A DNA stretch of 48,026 bases from Duganella phyllosphaerae (GTDB lineage Bacteria; Pseudomonadota; Gammaproteobacteria; Burkholderiales; Burkholderiaceae_D): positions 1 through 48,026 of the forward strand of contig NZ_LROM01000054.1 of the NCBI RefSeq assembly GCF_001758785.1. Reading direction: 5' to 3'. The notes below the pieces were generated by a model, which saw nothing but the letters and a program-made list of their open reading frames with translations, searched no databases and was not told where the DNA came from. Below are positions 8,959 through 16,430 of this stretch, in pieces. Positions within the stretch are counted from its first letter, which is position 1, and each line of letters starts with the position of its first letter. The position numbers and the translations under genes are program-made.

Positions 8959-10317
8959 TCAACCGGCCATCAACGCCTTGACCGCATCGAGCGCCGCGCT
9001 GCCGGTGTTGGAACACCGCACCTGGTTGCGGCCACCTTCCTTGGCCACGTACATGGCGCGGTCGGCGGCCACGAACAGCGATTCGGTGTTGTCCAGCTGG
9101 TGCGGCAGGATGGTCGCCACGCCGATGCTCACCGTCAGCCACGCCGACGTGGTTGAACGCGGATGCGGAATTTGCAGCGCTTCGATGTGGGCGCGGATCG
9201 CCTCGGCCAGCAGGCATGCCGCGTCGCACGGGGTTTCGGCAAACAGCAGCACGAACTCCTCGCCGCCGTAGCGTGCCGCCAGGTCGGTGGTGCGCATCGC
9301 GTGCGAGGCGATCGCCTGCGCCACCTGCTGCAGGCAGGCGTCGCCGGCCGGGTGGCCCAGCGTGTCGTTATACAGCTTGAAGTGATCGACGTCGAGCACC
9401 ACCAGCGACAGCGGCTGGCCGCTGCGCATGGCGCGCTGCCATTCCTTTTCCAGGAAGTTGTCGAAGTGGCGGCGGTTGGCGATCTTGGTCAGCGGGTCGA
9501 CCATGGCCGCGCGCTGCAGCGCGTCTTCCGACTGCTTGTGGTGGGTGATGTCGTGCAGCAGGCCGATGAACAGCGGCTGGCGCAGGTACATCGGCGTGAG
9601 CGTCAGGTCCATGCACACCGAGCTGCCGTTGCGGTGGCGGATGATCACCTCGCGCGTGCCGTGGTGGTGGGCGGCGCCTGGCGCGCTGGCGTAGCGGCTG
9701 AAATACTCGAGGTATTCCTGCGCCACCAGCGGGTTGAGCAGGTCGGAGATATGGCTGCCGGCCAGTGCGTTCTCCTGGTAGCCCAGGTATTTATCGCAGG
9801 CCGGATTGGTAAACTGGATGCGGCCGTCGGCCTCGATGATCAGCAGGCCCTCGGCCATGTTGTTGACGATGGTGCGCAAGCGCTCGGCCTGTTCTTCCTG
9901 CGATTCCACGTTCACGCGGATCTGCAACTGGGTACGCACCCGTGCGCACACTTCGGCCATGCGCAACGGCTTGCCGATGTAATCGACCGCGCCAAGGTCG
10001 AAACCGGCCACCACGTCGTCGGTGCCGGTGCGCGCGCTCATGAAGATCACCGGGATGCGCGCAGTGGCGGGATTGCCCTTCAACTGGCGGCAGGTGTCGA
10101 AACCGTCCAGCCCCGGCATCACCACGTCGAGCAGGATCAAGTCTGGCTGGACCCGGCGCGCAATCTTGAGCGCTCGCTCGCCCGAGGTGGCGACAAAGGC
10201 CTGGTAGCCTTGCTCGACCATCAGTTTGCGCAACGCGGCCAGGTTCTCCGGCGCGTCATCGACGATCAGGACGGCAGCATCGCGCCGCCCCGCCATGCCG
10301 AGGATTTCGGGCGTCAT
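8959..10317 (-). CDS. Receiver-PAS-GGDEF diguanylate cyclase
   Basis: This 452-residue response regulator makes cyclic di-GMP from two GTP. Domains in order: a CheY-like receiver at about 14-132 with the phospho-acceptor Asp64 in LILLDVVMPGLDG and the conserved Lys in YIGKPL; a short coiled link; a PAS domain at about 145-262 (MAEGLLIIEADGRIQFTNPA); and a GGDEF domain at about 270-445 with the active signature GGEEF at 351-355. An RxxD product-inhibition site (RTTD, 342-345) sits five residues before GGEEF, so feedback inhibition by c-di-GMP is likely. No sensor kinase gene adjoins it. It probably links an unknown phosphorelay to the motile/sessile decision, fitting a genome with a large motility cluster. 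Confidence 0.93.
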   Translation of the reverse strand: MTPEILGMAGRRDAAVLIVDDAPENLAALRKLMVEQGYQAFVATSGERALKIARRVQPDLILLDVVMPGLDGFDTCRQLKGNPATARIPVIFMSARTGTDDVVAGFDLGAVDYIGKPLRMAEVCARVRTQLQIRVNVESQEEQAERLRTIVNNMAEGLLIIEADGRIQFTNPACDKYLGYQENALAGSHISDLLNPLVAQEYLEYFSRYASAPGAAHHHGTREVIIRHRNGSSVCMDLTLTPMYLRQPLFIGLLHDITHHKQSEDALQRAAMVDPLTKIANRRHFDNFLEKEWQRAMRSGQPLSLVVLDVDHFKLYNDTLGHPAGDACLQQVAQAIASHAMRTTDLAARYGGEEFVLLFAETPCDAACLLAEAIRAHIEALQIPHPRSTTSAWLTVSIGVATILPHQLDNTESLFVAADRAMYVAKEGGRNQVRCSNTGSAALDAVKALMAG

Positions 10318-10655
10318 GGCGCATCCTTAGCAGTCGGGTGAACGGGGATAAATTCTGCACAGTTGAACAATGAATTGCCTTGATTTAAGAGTGGTGATGG
10401 CCTTAAATCATACAACTTTGACTGCAGTAAAGGTGAAAATTAGCTTCGGGTATTCTTCAGGGAGAGACGATGCAACCTGCCCGGACCCCGGATTCGCCGG
10501 GTTTCTTCATTAACATTGTTATTTCTGCCAGGAACTTTGCTGATTTTGCCACGATATGGCGCGTACCGATACCGATATGGAATCGGCAAGTGTTGTATTT
10601 GTGCAGGGAGAATTCGGGCGGCGCGCGCCGCCCGGGATGAGGCGAGGGGACCAAC
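10318..10655. other. Intergenic region with small-ORF and hairpin candidates
   Basis: These 338 bases separate the starts of the cyclase gene (minus) from the end of the aminotransferase gene (minus) and are less GC-rich than the surroundings. Three things are visible. A strong GGGAGAG ribosome site (10460-10466) precedes an ATG at 10470 that opens a 57-codon frame on the plus strand. A CCCGG-ATTCG-CCGGG hairpin followed by TTTCTTC (about 10492-10508) lies inside that frame. A 20-bp perfect GC palindrome sits at 10615-10634. None is certain to be functional. Confidence 0.5.
10615..10634. repeat. 20-bp perfect GC palindrome after the aminotransferase gene
   Basis: CGGGCGGCGC followed by GCGCCGCCCG is a perfect palindrome of 20 bp, 22 nt past the stop of the aminotransferase gene. 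As RNA it would form a strong GC stem. No clear T-run follows on the minus strand (AATTCTCC), so it is at best an imperfect terminator. Confidence 0.55.
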
Positions 10656-11849
10656 TCAGATCTTGGCCGCGATCAGCTTGCCGAGAATTTCGATGCCGAT
10701 GCGAATGCGCTCCGGCGCCACCGTCACGAACGACAGTCGCAGCGTGTTGGTGGCCGGGTCGTTGGCGTAGAACGGCGCGCCGGGGACGAAGGCCACTTTC
10801 TGGGCGATCGCCTCGTCGAGCAGGGCGATGGCGTTGATGTGCTTGGGCAGGGTTACCCAGATGAACATGCCGCCTTCGGGCCTGGTCCATTCCACGCCGG
10901 CCGGGAAGTACTGGGCCATGGCGTCAAGCATGACCTGGCACTGGTTGCCGTACAGGCTGCGGATTTTCGGGATGTGCTGTTGCAGGAACCCATCCTTGAT
11001 CACCTCGTGCACGACCATTTGCGTCAGCTGCGAGGTGTGCAGGTCGGCGGCCTGCTTGGCCAGTTCCAGCCGGCGCACCAGCGGCAGCGGCGCCACCACG
11101 TAACCGAGGCGGATGCCCGGGGTGAGTACCTTCGAGAACGAGCCCATGTAGATCACGCCGTCCGGGTTCATCGCCACCATTTTCGGCAGCGGATCGCCTT
11201 GATAGCTGAGCGCGCCGTACGGATCGTCTTCGATCAGCGGCAGGCCCAGGCGAGCGCAGGTTTCCACCAGCTCCACCCGGCGCGGGGCCGACAGCGTGCG
11301 GCCGGTCGGGTTCTGGAAGTTGGGCAGCGCATACAGCAGGCGCGCGCCTTCGGCGACCGGCGCCAGCGACGATGGCACCAGGCCGTGGTCGTCGGTGTCC
11401 ACCGACTTGAATTGCGGACGGTACACCGAGAACGCCTGCAGCGCGCCCAGGTACGACGGCGTTTCCACCAGCACCCGGCTGCCTTCGTCGATCAGCACCT
11501 TGCCCAGCAGGTCCAGCGCCTGTTGCGAACCCGACGTCATCAGCACCTGTTCCGGCACGATTTTGGCGCCTTCGGTGGACAGCGAATCGGCGATCCACTG
11601 GCGCAGCGGCAGGTAGCCGTCGGTCGGACCGTATTGCAGCGCCACTTTACCGTTTTCGCGCAGCACCTTGTCGTAGGCGACCTGCATTTCCTCGACCGGG
11701 AAGGTCAGCGGCGACGGCAGGCCGCCGGCGAACGAAATGATTTCCGGCTGCTGGGTGATCTTGAGGATTTCGCGAATGAACGAAGCTTTTAGCTGCTCCG
11801 CGCGTTCGGCAAAGCGCCACTGGATCGGATTCGGGTTCTCGATTTTCAT
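10656..11849 (-). CDS. PLP-dependent aminotransferase, class I/II (2-aminoadipate/LysN-like)
   Basis: This 397-residue fold-type I PLP enzyme shows the family landmarks in order: ISFAGGLPSPLTFP near the N-terminus, LQYGPTDGYLPLRQW, TSGSQQALDL (phosphate cup), NFQNPTGRTL (Asn contacting the PLP ring), EDDPYGALSY (Asp on the pyridine nitrogen), GSFSKVLTPGIRLGY (Schiff-base Lys) and LRLSF (substrate carboxylate Arg). This set matches the LysN / 2-aminoadipate / aromatic aminotransferase group. The exact amino acid used cannot be told from sequence. It follows a RidA gene by 67 nt on the same strand, and a DMT exporter lies before that, so it probably belongs to one operon for amino acid conversion. 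Confidence 0.9.
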   Translation of the reverse strand: MKIENPNPIQWRFAERAEQLKASFIREILKITQQPEIISFAGGLPSPLTFPVEEMQVAYDKVLRENGKVALQYGPTDGYLPLRQWIADSLSTEGAKIVPEQVLMTSGSQQALDLLGKVLIDEGSRVLVETPSYLGALQAFSVYRPQFKSVDTDDHGLVPSSLAPVAEGARLLYALPNFQNPTGRTLSAPRRVELVETCARLGLPLIEDDPYGALSYQGDPLPKMVAMNPDGVIYMGSFSKVLTPGIRLGYVVAPLPLVRRLELAKQAADLHTSQLTQMVVHEVIKDGFLQQHIPKIRSLYGNQCQVMLDAMAQYFPAGVEWTRPEGGMFIWVTLPKHINAIALLDEAIAQKVAFVPGAPFYANDPATNTLRLSFVTVAPERIRIGIEILGKLIAAKI

Positions 11850-11916
11850 ACGGTCTCACTAGGTGGGTTCAACAAGCGCGCTGCGGCGCCTTTATTCAGC
11901 GCCTTATTCGGATTGC

Positions 11917-12378
11917 TCAGGCGACTTCTGCGATCAGTTCGATTTCGACGCAGGCGCCCATCGGGATCTGCGCCACGCCGAAGGCCGAGCGGGCATGCTT
12001 GCCGGCGTCGCCGAAGACTTCGCCCAGCAGCTCGGAAGCGCCATTGGTCACCAGGTGCTGCTCGGTGAAATCGCTGGTGGAGTTCACCAGGCTCATCACC
12101 TTGACGATGCGCTTGACGCGGGTGAGGTCGCCGCCTACGGCCGCTTGCAGCGTGCCGATCAGGTCGATGGCGATGGCGCGCGCTGCCTGCTTGCCTTCGG
12201 CGGTCTCGATATTCTTGCCCAGCTGGCCAGTCCATACGCTGCCATCGGCGCGCTTGGCGATATGGCCCGACAGGAACACCAGGTTGCCGGTCTGTGCGTA
12301 CATGACGTAGGCGGCGGCCGGCGTTGCAGGCGCGGCCAGGGTGATATCGAGCGCTTCGAGTTTTTCGTAGACAGACAT
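11917..12378 (-). CDS. RidA/YjgF/YER057c/UK114-family protein
   Basis: This 153-residue protein is typical in length for the longer RidA subgroup (YjgH/YabJ-like), with GNLVFLSGHIA, the central GTLQAAVGGDLTRVKRIVKV helix-strand unit and the C-terminal GACVEIELIAEVA. In the canonical enzyme an Arg near position 105 and a Glu near the end bind the substrate carboxylate. Here the corresponding region reads GVAQIPMGACVEIE and the Arg is not obvious, so deaminase activity is uncertain. RidA proteins hydrolyse reactive enamines and imines released by PLP enzymes and protect other PLP enzymes. Its place between an aminotransferase gene and a DMT exporter gene suggests such a role. Confidence 0.87.
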   Translation of the reverse strand: MSVYEKLEALDITLAAPATPAAAYVMYAQTGNLVFLSGHIAKRADGSVWTGQLGKNIETAEGKQAARAIAIDLIGTLQAAVGGDLTRVKRIVKVMSLVNSTSDFTEQHLVTNGASELLGEVFGDAGKHARSAFGVAQIPMGACVEIELIAEVA

Positions 12379-12479
12379 GGCGTCTCCAGACTTGTGAAAA
12401 AAATTAATCGGTGGCCGTTATTGTACTCTTGACGCAGGCTCTGCCTCCATACGGGCAAAAAACCAGATAGTCCACGGTT

Positions 12480-13412
12480 TCAACGCCGTTTTACCCCCAT
12501 TTTGCGGCCGACGCCTACCGTGGCGATCACGGCGATTGCGAAAACCACGGTTTGCCAGTCGAGCGCTTCGCCCAGGAACGCGGCCGCGCCCAGCAGGCTC
12601 AAAAACGGTTGCACCAGTTGCACCTGGCCCACCCGGGCCACGCCGCCCAGCGCCATGCCGCGATACCAGAAAAAGAAGCCGATAAACATCGAAAACACGC
12701 ACGTATAGGCAAACCCGGCCCAGGCGGCGGGATCGGCCGCCGCGATCAGTGCCGCGTCGCGCCAGCACAGCCAGGCCACGACCGGCACCAGTGGCGGCGC
12801 GGCCAGCACCAGCGCCCAGCAGATGGTGTGCTGGCCGCCCAGGGTTTGCGACAGCCGGCCGCCGGCTGCGTACCCCATGGCCGCCAGCAGCACGGCGGCA
12901 AAAATCGCCAGGTCGGCCGCGTGCAGCCCGCCGCCGCCCTGGCGCAGCGCAAAGCCCGCCACCAGCGCCGAGCCGCACACGGCCATGATCCAGAAACCGC
13001 GGGACGGCTTTTCGCCGCCGAGCAGGGCGGCAAACACGGCGGTGGCCAGCGGCAGGATGCCGACCAGCACGGCGCCGTGGGCGGCGGGCAGGGTACGCAT
13101 GGCGATCGAGGTCAGCCACGGAAAGCCGATCACGCAGCCGAACGCCACCAGTGTCAGCGGCAGCCAGGCGCCGCGCGGCGGCCAGCTGGCGCGCTGCCAC
13201 ACCAGCCAGGCGCCGGCCAGCACCGCCGCGCCCAGCGCCCGGGCCAGCGCCACGAACATCGGCGACAGCCCATTGGGTGCGAAGTCGGTGCCGCCCACGG
13301 CCAGGCGGGTGAAGGGCAGGGTCAGGCTGAAGATGGCCACGCCGGCCAGGCCCAGCAACATTCCCCTGGAATCGTCGGAAGTGATGGAAGCGGATAGGGT
13401 GTGTGCGGTCAT
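12480..13412 (-). CDS. EamA/DMT-superfamily exporter
   Basis: This 310-residue protein has ten predicted membrane segments arranged as two EamA repeats (about 18-150 and 165-300), each ending with the typical hairpin such as LVGILPLATAVFAALLGGE and VQLVQPFLSLLGAAAFLGE. The E at the end of each repeat (GGEKP, LGEAL) is characteristic. DMT transporters of this kind export amino acids or other small metabolites. It is divergent from a MocR regulator at 13510 across a 97-nt region, and it leads the minus-strand genes for RidA and the aminotransferase. DMT transporters divergent from MocR regulators are a known pattern. The substrate is not identifiable. Confidence 0.9.
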   Translation of the reverse strand: MTAHTLSASITSDDSRGMLLGLAGVAIFSLTLPFTRLAVGGTDFAPNGLSPMFVALARALGAAVLAGAWLVWQRASWPPRGAWLPLTLVAFGCVIGFPWLTSIAMRTLPAAHGAVLVGILPLATAVFAALLGGEKPSRGFWIMAVCGSALVAGFALRQGGGGLHAADLAIFAAVLLAAMGYAAGGRLSQTLGGQHTICWALVLAAPPLVPVVAWLCWRDAALIAAADPAAWAGFAYTCVFSMFIGFFFWYRGMALGGVARVGQVQLVQPFLSLLGAAAFLGEALDWQTVVFAIAVIATVGVGRKMGVKRR

Positions 13413-13460
13413 GGTGTCGCCCTGGTATCGATGGTGTTCATGCTACGTGACAAAACCAGT

Positions 13461-13500
13461 ACAGTGCCGGTACACTTGACCATATAATGACTTGCACTGT
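13461..13500. promoter_or_regulatory. Candidate MocR operator and promoter region
   Basis: The divergent intergenic region holds an inverted repeat with arms ACAGTG (13461-13466) and CACTGT (13495-13500), and a TATAAT box at 13483-13488 between them. The arms frame the likely start of mocR transcription, a sensible spot for autoregulation. No good -35 box for the TATAAT is visible. The role is inferred from position. Confidence 0.4.
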
Positions 13501-13509
13501 GATGGCGAG

Positions 13510-15201
13510 ATGACCAATACAAGAAACCTGCCTTCGATGCTCGGCGCGGCCGCCTCCCGCGCGGCGCAAGCCGTGGCCGAGGCGCTGGCGGCGCAGGCCG
13601 AGCGCGAAGCCGGTAAGGAGACGGCGGCAATCGCCGGCGTGCCTTCGGATGCAGCCGACTCGGGGCGGGCTATGCCGCGCGCGGCCATACAGTCCAGGGG
13701 CGCCACGGCAGCCGCCGCCGTGGCAGCAACGTCAGCCACGCGGCCAGTCACGCGGCCGGCAGCGGGCGCCATGGTTGGCCTGCTGTCGCGCGACTCGGGC
13801 GAAACGCTGATCGACCAGATCGTCCGCTCGGTAGCGGCGCGTATCGATGAGCGCCTGCTGCGCGGTGGCGCGCGCATGCCGTCGATCCGGTCGTTCGCGG
13901 CCACCCATGGGGTGTCGCCGTTCACGGTGGTGGCCAGCTACGATAAGCTGGTGGCCGCCGGCTACCTGGAATCGCGGCGCGGCGCCGGTTTTTTCGTGCG
14001 CGAACGCGTGCCGATGGCGCTTAACGCTGCCGAGTCCGCCTTTAGCGCGACCGCTGCCAGCGATCCGGCCAGCAAGCCGATCGACGTGGTGTGGCTGGTC
14101 CGTAATATGTTCCGCCAGATGCCGCACCAGCACATGCCCGGCACCGGCGTGCTGCCGGCCGACTGGCTCGACGGCGCGGCGATCGCCAATGCACTGCGCG
14201 CGGTCAGCCGCCAGAATGCCAGTTTGCTGCTCAACTATGGCGTGCCGCAGGGCTTTTTGCCGCTGCGCCAGCAGTTGCAGCACAAGCTGTCCGAGCTGGA
14301 AATCGCCGCCGCGCCGGAACAGATTGTCACCACCGCCGGCGTCACCCAGGCGCTGGACCTGGTCGCGCGCGAGTTCACCCGGCCCGGCGACACGATTTTT
14401 GTCGATGATCCCGCCTGGTTTTTGATGTTTGGCTCGTTTGCGGCGCTGGGCGCCAAGGTGATCGGCATTCCGCGCCTGGGCGACGGCCCCGACGTGGCCC
14501 GGCTGGCCGAACTGGCCGCCATCCATCGACCGAAGCTGTTCATCATCAATTCGGTACTGCACAACCCCAGCTCGACATCGCTGTCGGCAGCCAAGGCGTT
14601 CCAGGTGCTCAAACTGGCGGAAGAACACGACTTCATCCTGGTCGAGGACGATATCTATTGCGATCTGCACCCGGGTAGCGCAGTACAGCCGGCCACCCGG
14701 CTGGCCGCGCTCGACCAGTTGCAGCGGGTGATCTACCTCGGTGGCTTTTCCAAGACCATGGCCGCCAACCTGCGGGTGGGCTTTATCGCCACCTCGATCG
14801 AGCGCGCCGAGCGGCTGGCCGACCGCAAGATGCTCTCCACGCTCACCACCAGCGACATCGGCGAACGGGTAGTGTATAAAGTGCTGTCCGAAGGCTCGTA
14901 CCGCAAGCATGCCGACCGTGTGCGTGCCAGGCTCGACAGCGTGCGCGCCAAGACCCTGCGCCAGATGGAGCGGGTAGGATTAAAGGTCGTGCACGCGGCG
15001 CCGGCCGGCATGTTCGTCTGGGCCGACGCCGGCTGCGACACCAACGCCCTGGCCGAGCGCGCCATGGCCGAACACCTGCTGCTGGCGCCCGGCAGCCTGT
15101 TTTCACCAACCCAGCTGCCATCGACCTTCATGCGCCTGAACGTGGCGGCGATGCAGGAACCGGCGGTATGGCGTTTTTTGGAAAAGATCAACATCAAATA
15201 G
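13510..15201 (+). CDS. MocR-family regulator (GntR DNA-binding domain fused to an aminotransferase-like domain)
   Basis: The likely start is ATG at 13510; a TTG 18 nt earlier (13492) and an ATG at 13771 are alternatives. After an unusual Ala-rich, low-complexity stretch of about 90 residues comes a GntR winged helix (SGETLIDQIVRSVAARIDER, then RMPSIRSFAATHGVSPFTVV). A class I aminotransferase-like domain follows, with YGVPQGFLPLRQQLQ, TTAGVTQALDL, NPSSTS, EDDIYCDLHP and GGFSKTMAANLRVG, whose Lys would hold PLP. MocR proteins sense PLP or amino-acid-PLP adducts and regulate PLP metabolism, GABA use or amino acid export. It is divergent from the DMT-RidA-aminotransferase genes, which are its probable targets. 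The N-terminal extension is real only if the early start is used. Confidence 0.9.
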   Translation: MTNTRNLPSMLGAAASRAAQAVAEALAAQAEREAGKETAAIAGVPSDAADSGRAMPRAAIQSRGATAAAAVAATSATRPVTRPAAGAMVGLLSRDSGETLIDQIVRSVAARIDERLLRGGARMPSIRSFAATHGVSPFTVVASYDKLVAAGYLESRRGAGFFVRERVPMALNAAESAFSATAASDPASKPIDVVWLVRNMFRQMPHQHMPGTGVLPADWLDGAAIANALRAVSRQNASLLLNYGVPQGFLPLRQQLQHKLSELEIAAAPEQIVTTAGVTQALDLVAREFTRPGDTIFVDDPAWFLMFGSFAALGAKVIGIPRLGDGPDVARLAELAAIHRPKLFIINSVLHNPSSTSLSAAKAFQVLKLAEEHDFILVEDDIYCDLHPGSAVQPATRLAALDQLQRVIYLGGFSKTMAANLRVGFIATSIERAERLADRKMLSTLTTSDIGERVVYKVLSEGSYRKHADRVRARLDSVRAKTLRQMERVGLKVVHAAPAGMFVWADAGCDTNALAERAMAEHLLLAPGSLFSPTQLPSTFMRLNVAAMQEPAVWRFLEKINIK

Positions 15202-15207
15202 GAACTT

Positions 15208-16269
15208 GTGCAAATGAGTGATCCCGCGCTCGTGCCTGGACCTCAACATCAAATCCCGGCACTGCTAATGACGCTTGGTGAATTAATCCGCCAGGCACGC
15301 CAGCGCGCGTTACGCGCTGTGGATACCATCCAGGTGCAAACCTGTTGGGGGTTGGGGCGTCATATCGTCGAGTTTGAACAGGGCGGTGTCGCACGCGCAG
15401 CTTACGGCAAGCGCTTGTTGCCCGAACTGGCCAAGGCATTGACAGCCGAGTTTGGTAAGGGTTTCGACGCATCCAACCTGCGGTATATGCGCCTGTTTTA
15501 TCAGGCTTTTCCAAAGTGTGACGCACTGCGTCACGAATTGAGCTGGACACACTATCGTACCTTGCTGCGGGTCGATAGCGAAACGGCCAGAACCTGGTAC
15601 ATGAACGAGGCGGCCGCCCAGAACTGGAGTTCGCGAGCGCTTGAACGTCAGATCGGCACACTGTATTACGAACGCCTGCTGGCCAGCCGGGACCGCGCCG
15701 CAGTCGAACAGGAGGCCACCCGAATGACTGAGGCGAACGCGAATCCGCGGGAATTTGTACGCGATCCGGTGCTGCTTGAGTTCCTTGGCGTGCCTGGAGC
15801 CGGGGTGCTGTTGGAAAGTGAGCTCGAACAAGCATTGATGGGGCAGCTAGAGGCTTTTCTGCTCGAACTGGGCAAGGGTTTCGCCTTTGTCGCCCGCCAG
15901 CAGCGCATCAGCACCGAGAGCCGTGACTTCTATATCGACCTGGTGTTTTACAACTACCTGCTCAAGTGCTTCGTTATTTTCGACCTGAAGCGAGGCGAGC
16001 TTACTCATCAGGACATCGGGCAAATGGATATGTATGTACGCATGTACGACGATCTCAAACGCGGACCAGACGATAACCCCACCGTCGGCACCATATTGTG
16101 CACCCACAAGGACGCGTCGGTGGTTCGTTATTCTGTGTTGCACGGCCATGAACAATTATTCGCCAGCAAATACAAACTCATCCTGCCCAGCGAGGAAGAG
16201 CTTCGTGCCGAACTCGATCGTGAGCGCGCCCGCTTGCAACTGGCCCAACAGCGTGATAACGACAATTAA
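15208..16269 (+). CDS. YhcG-type PDDEXK nuclease (DUF1016)
   Basis: This 353-residue protein (GTG at 15208, or ATG at 15214) has the two-part YhcG layout. An N-terminal DUF1016 helical domain runs to about residue 170 (TCWGLGRHIVEFEQGG, ASNLRYMRLFYQAFP, SWTHYRTLLRV). A C-terminal PDDEXK domain at about 190-340 carries FYIDLVFYN and FVIFDLKRG, which supply the catalytic Asp and the (D/E)xK pair, and ends in YKLILPSEEEL. The family is nuclease-like and often sits in defence or recombination contexts, but its biological role is not settled. It begins 6 nt after the mocR stop and stands alone, with no restriction-modification partner. Its coding sequence looks less GC-rich at third positions than its neighbours, consistent with acquisition by transfer. 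Confidence 0.9.
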   Translation: MQMSDPALVPGPQHQIPALLMTLGELIRQARQRALRAVDTIQVQTCWGLGRHIVEFEQGGVARAAYGKRLLPELAKALTAEFGKGFDASNLRYMRLFYQAFPKCDALRHELSWTHYRTLLRVDSETARTWYMNEAAAQNWSSRALERQIGTLYYERLLASRDRAAVEQEATRMTEANANPREFVRDPVLLEFLGVPGAGVLLESELEQALMGQLEAFLLELGKGFAFVARQQRISTESRDFYIDLVFYNYLLKCFVIFDLKRGELTHQDIGQMDMYVRMYDDLKRGPDDNPTVGTILCTHKDASVVRYSVLHGHEQLFASKYKLILPSEEELRAELDRERARLQLAQQRDNDN

Positions 16270-16367
16270 CATCCGAAAAAACCCGGCGTCGGCATCTCGC
16301 TCAACCCGGCTTTGCTTCCAGAGCGAAACAGGCGTTATCATGCTGGCGCCCGTAGTGCAGGGGCGGC

Positions 16368-16393
16368 CTTGAAATTCTTGTGGTCAGCCCCAT
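16368..16393 (+). promoter_or_regulatory. Sigma-32 heat-shock promoter of htpG
   Basis: CTTGAAA at 16368-16374 and CCCCAT at 16388-16393, with a 13-nt spacer, match the RpoH consensus (CTTGAAA, then CCCCAT) almost perfectly. Transcription would start around 16400, leaving a leader of about 30 nt before the htpG ATG at 16431. The position and match make heat-shock control of htpG very likely. Confidence 0.88.
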
Positions 16394-16430
16394 AACCCGG
16401 ACACCAACAACATTTTCCATCGAGGACATA

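Noticed and set aside
15208..16269. Restriction-modification system at the YhcG gene
   Set aside because: No methylase, specificity or helicase gene lies nearby; only the single nuclease-like gene is seen.
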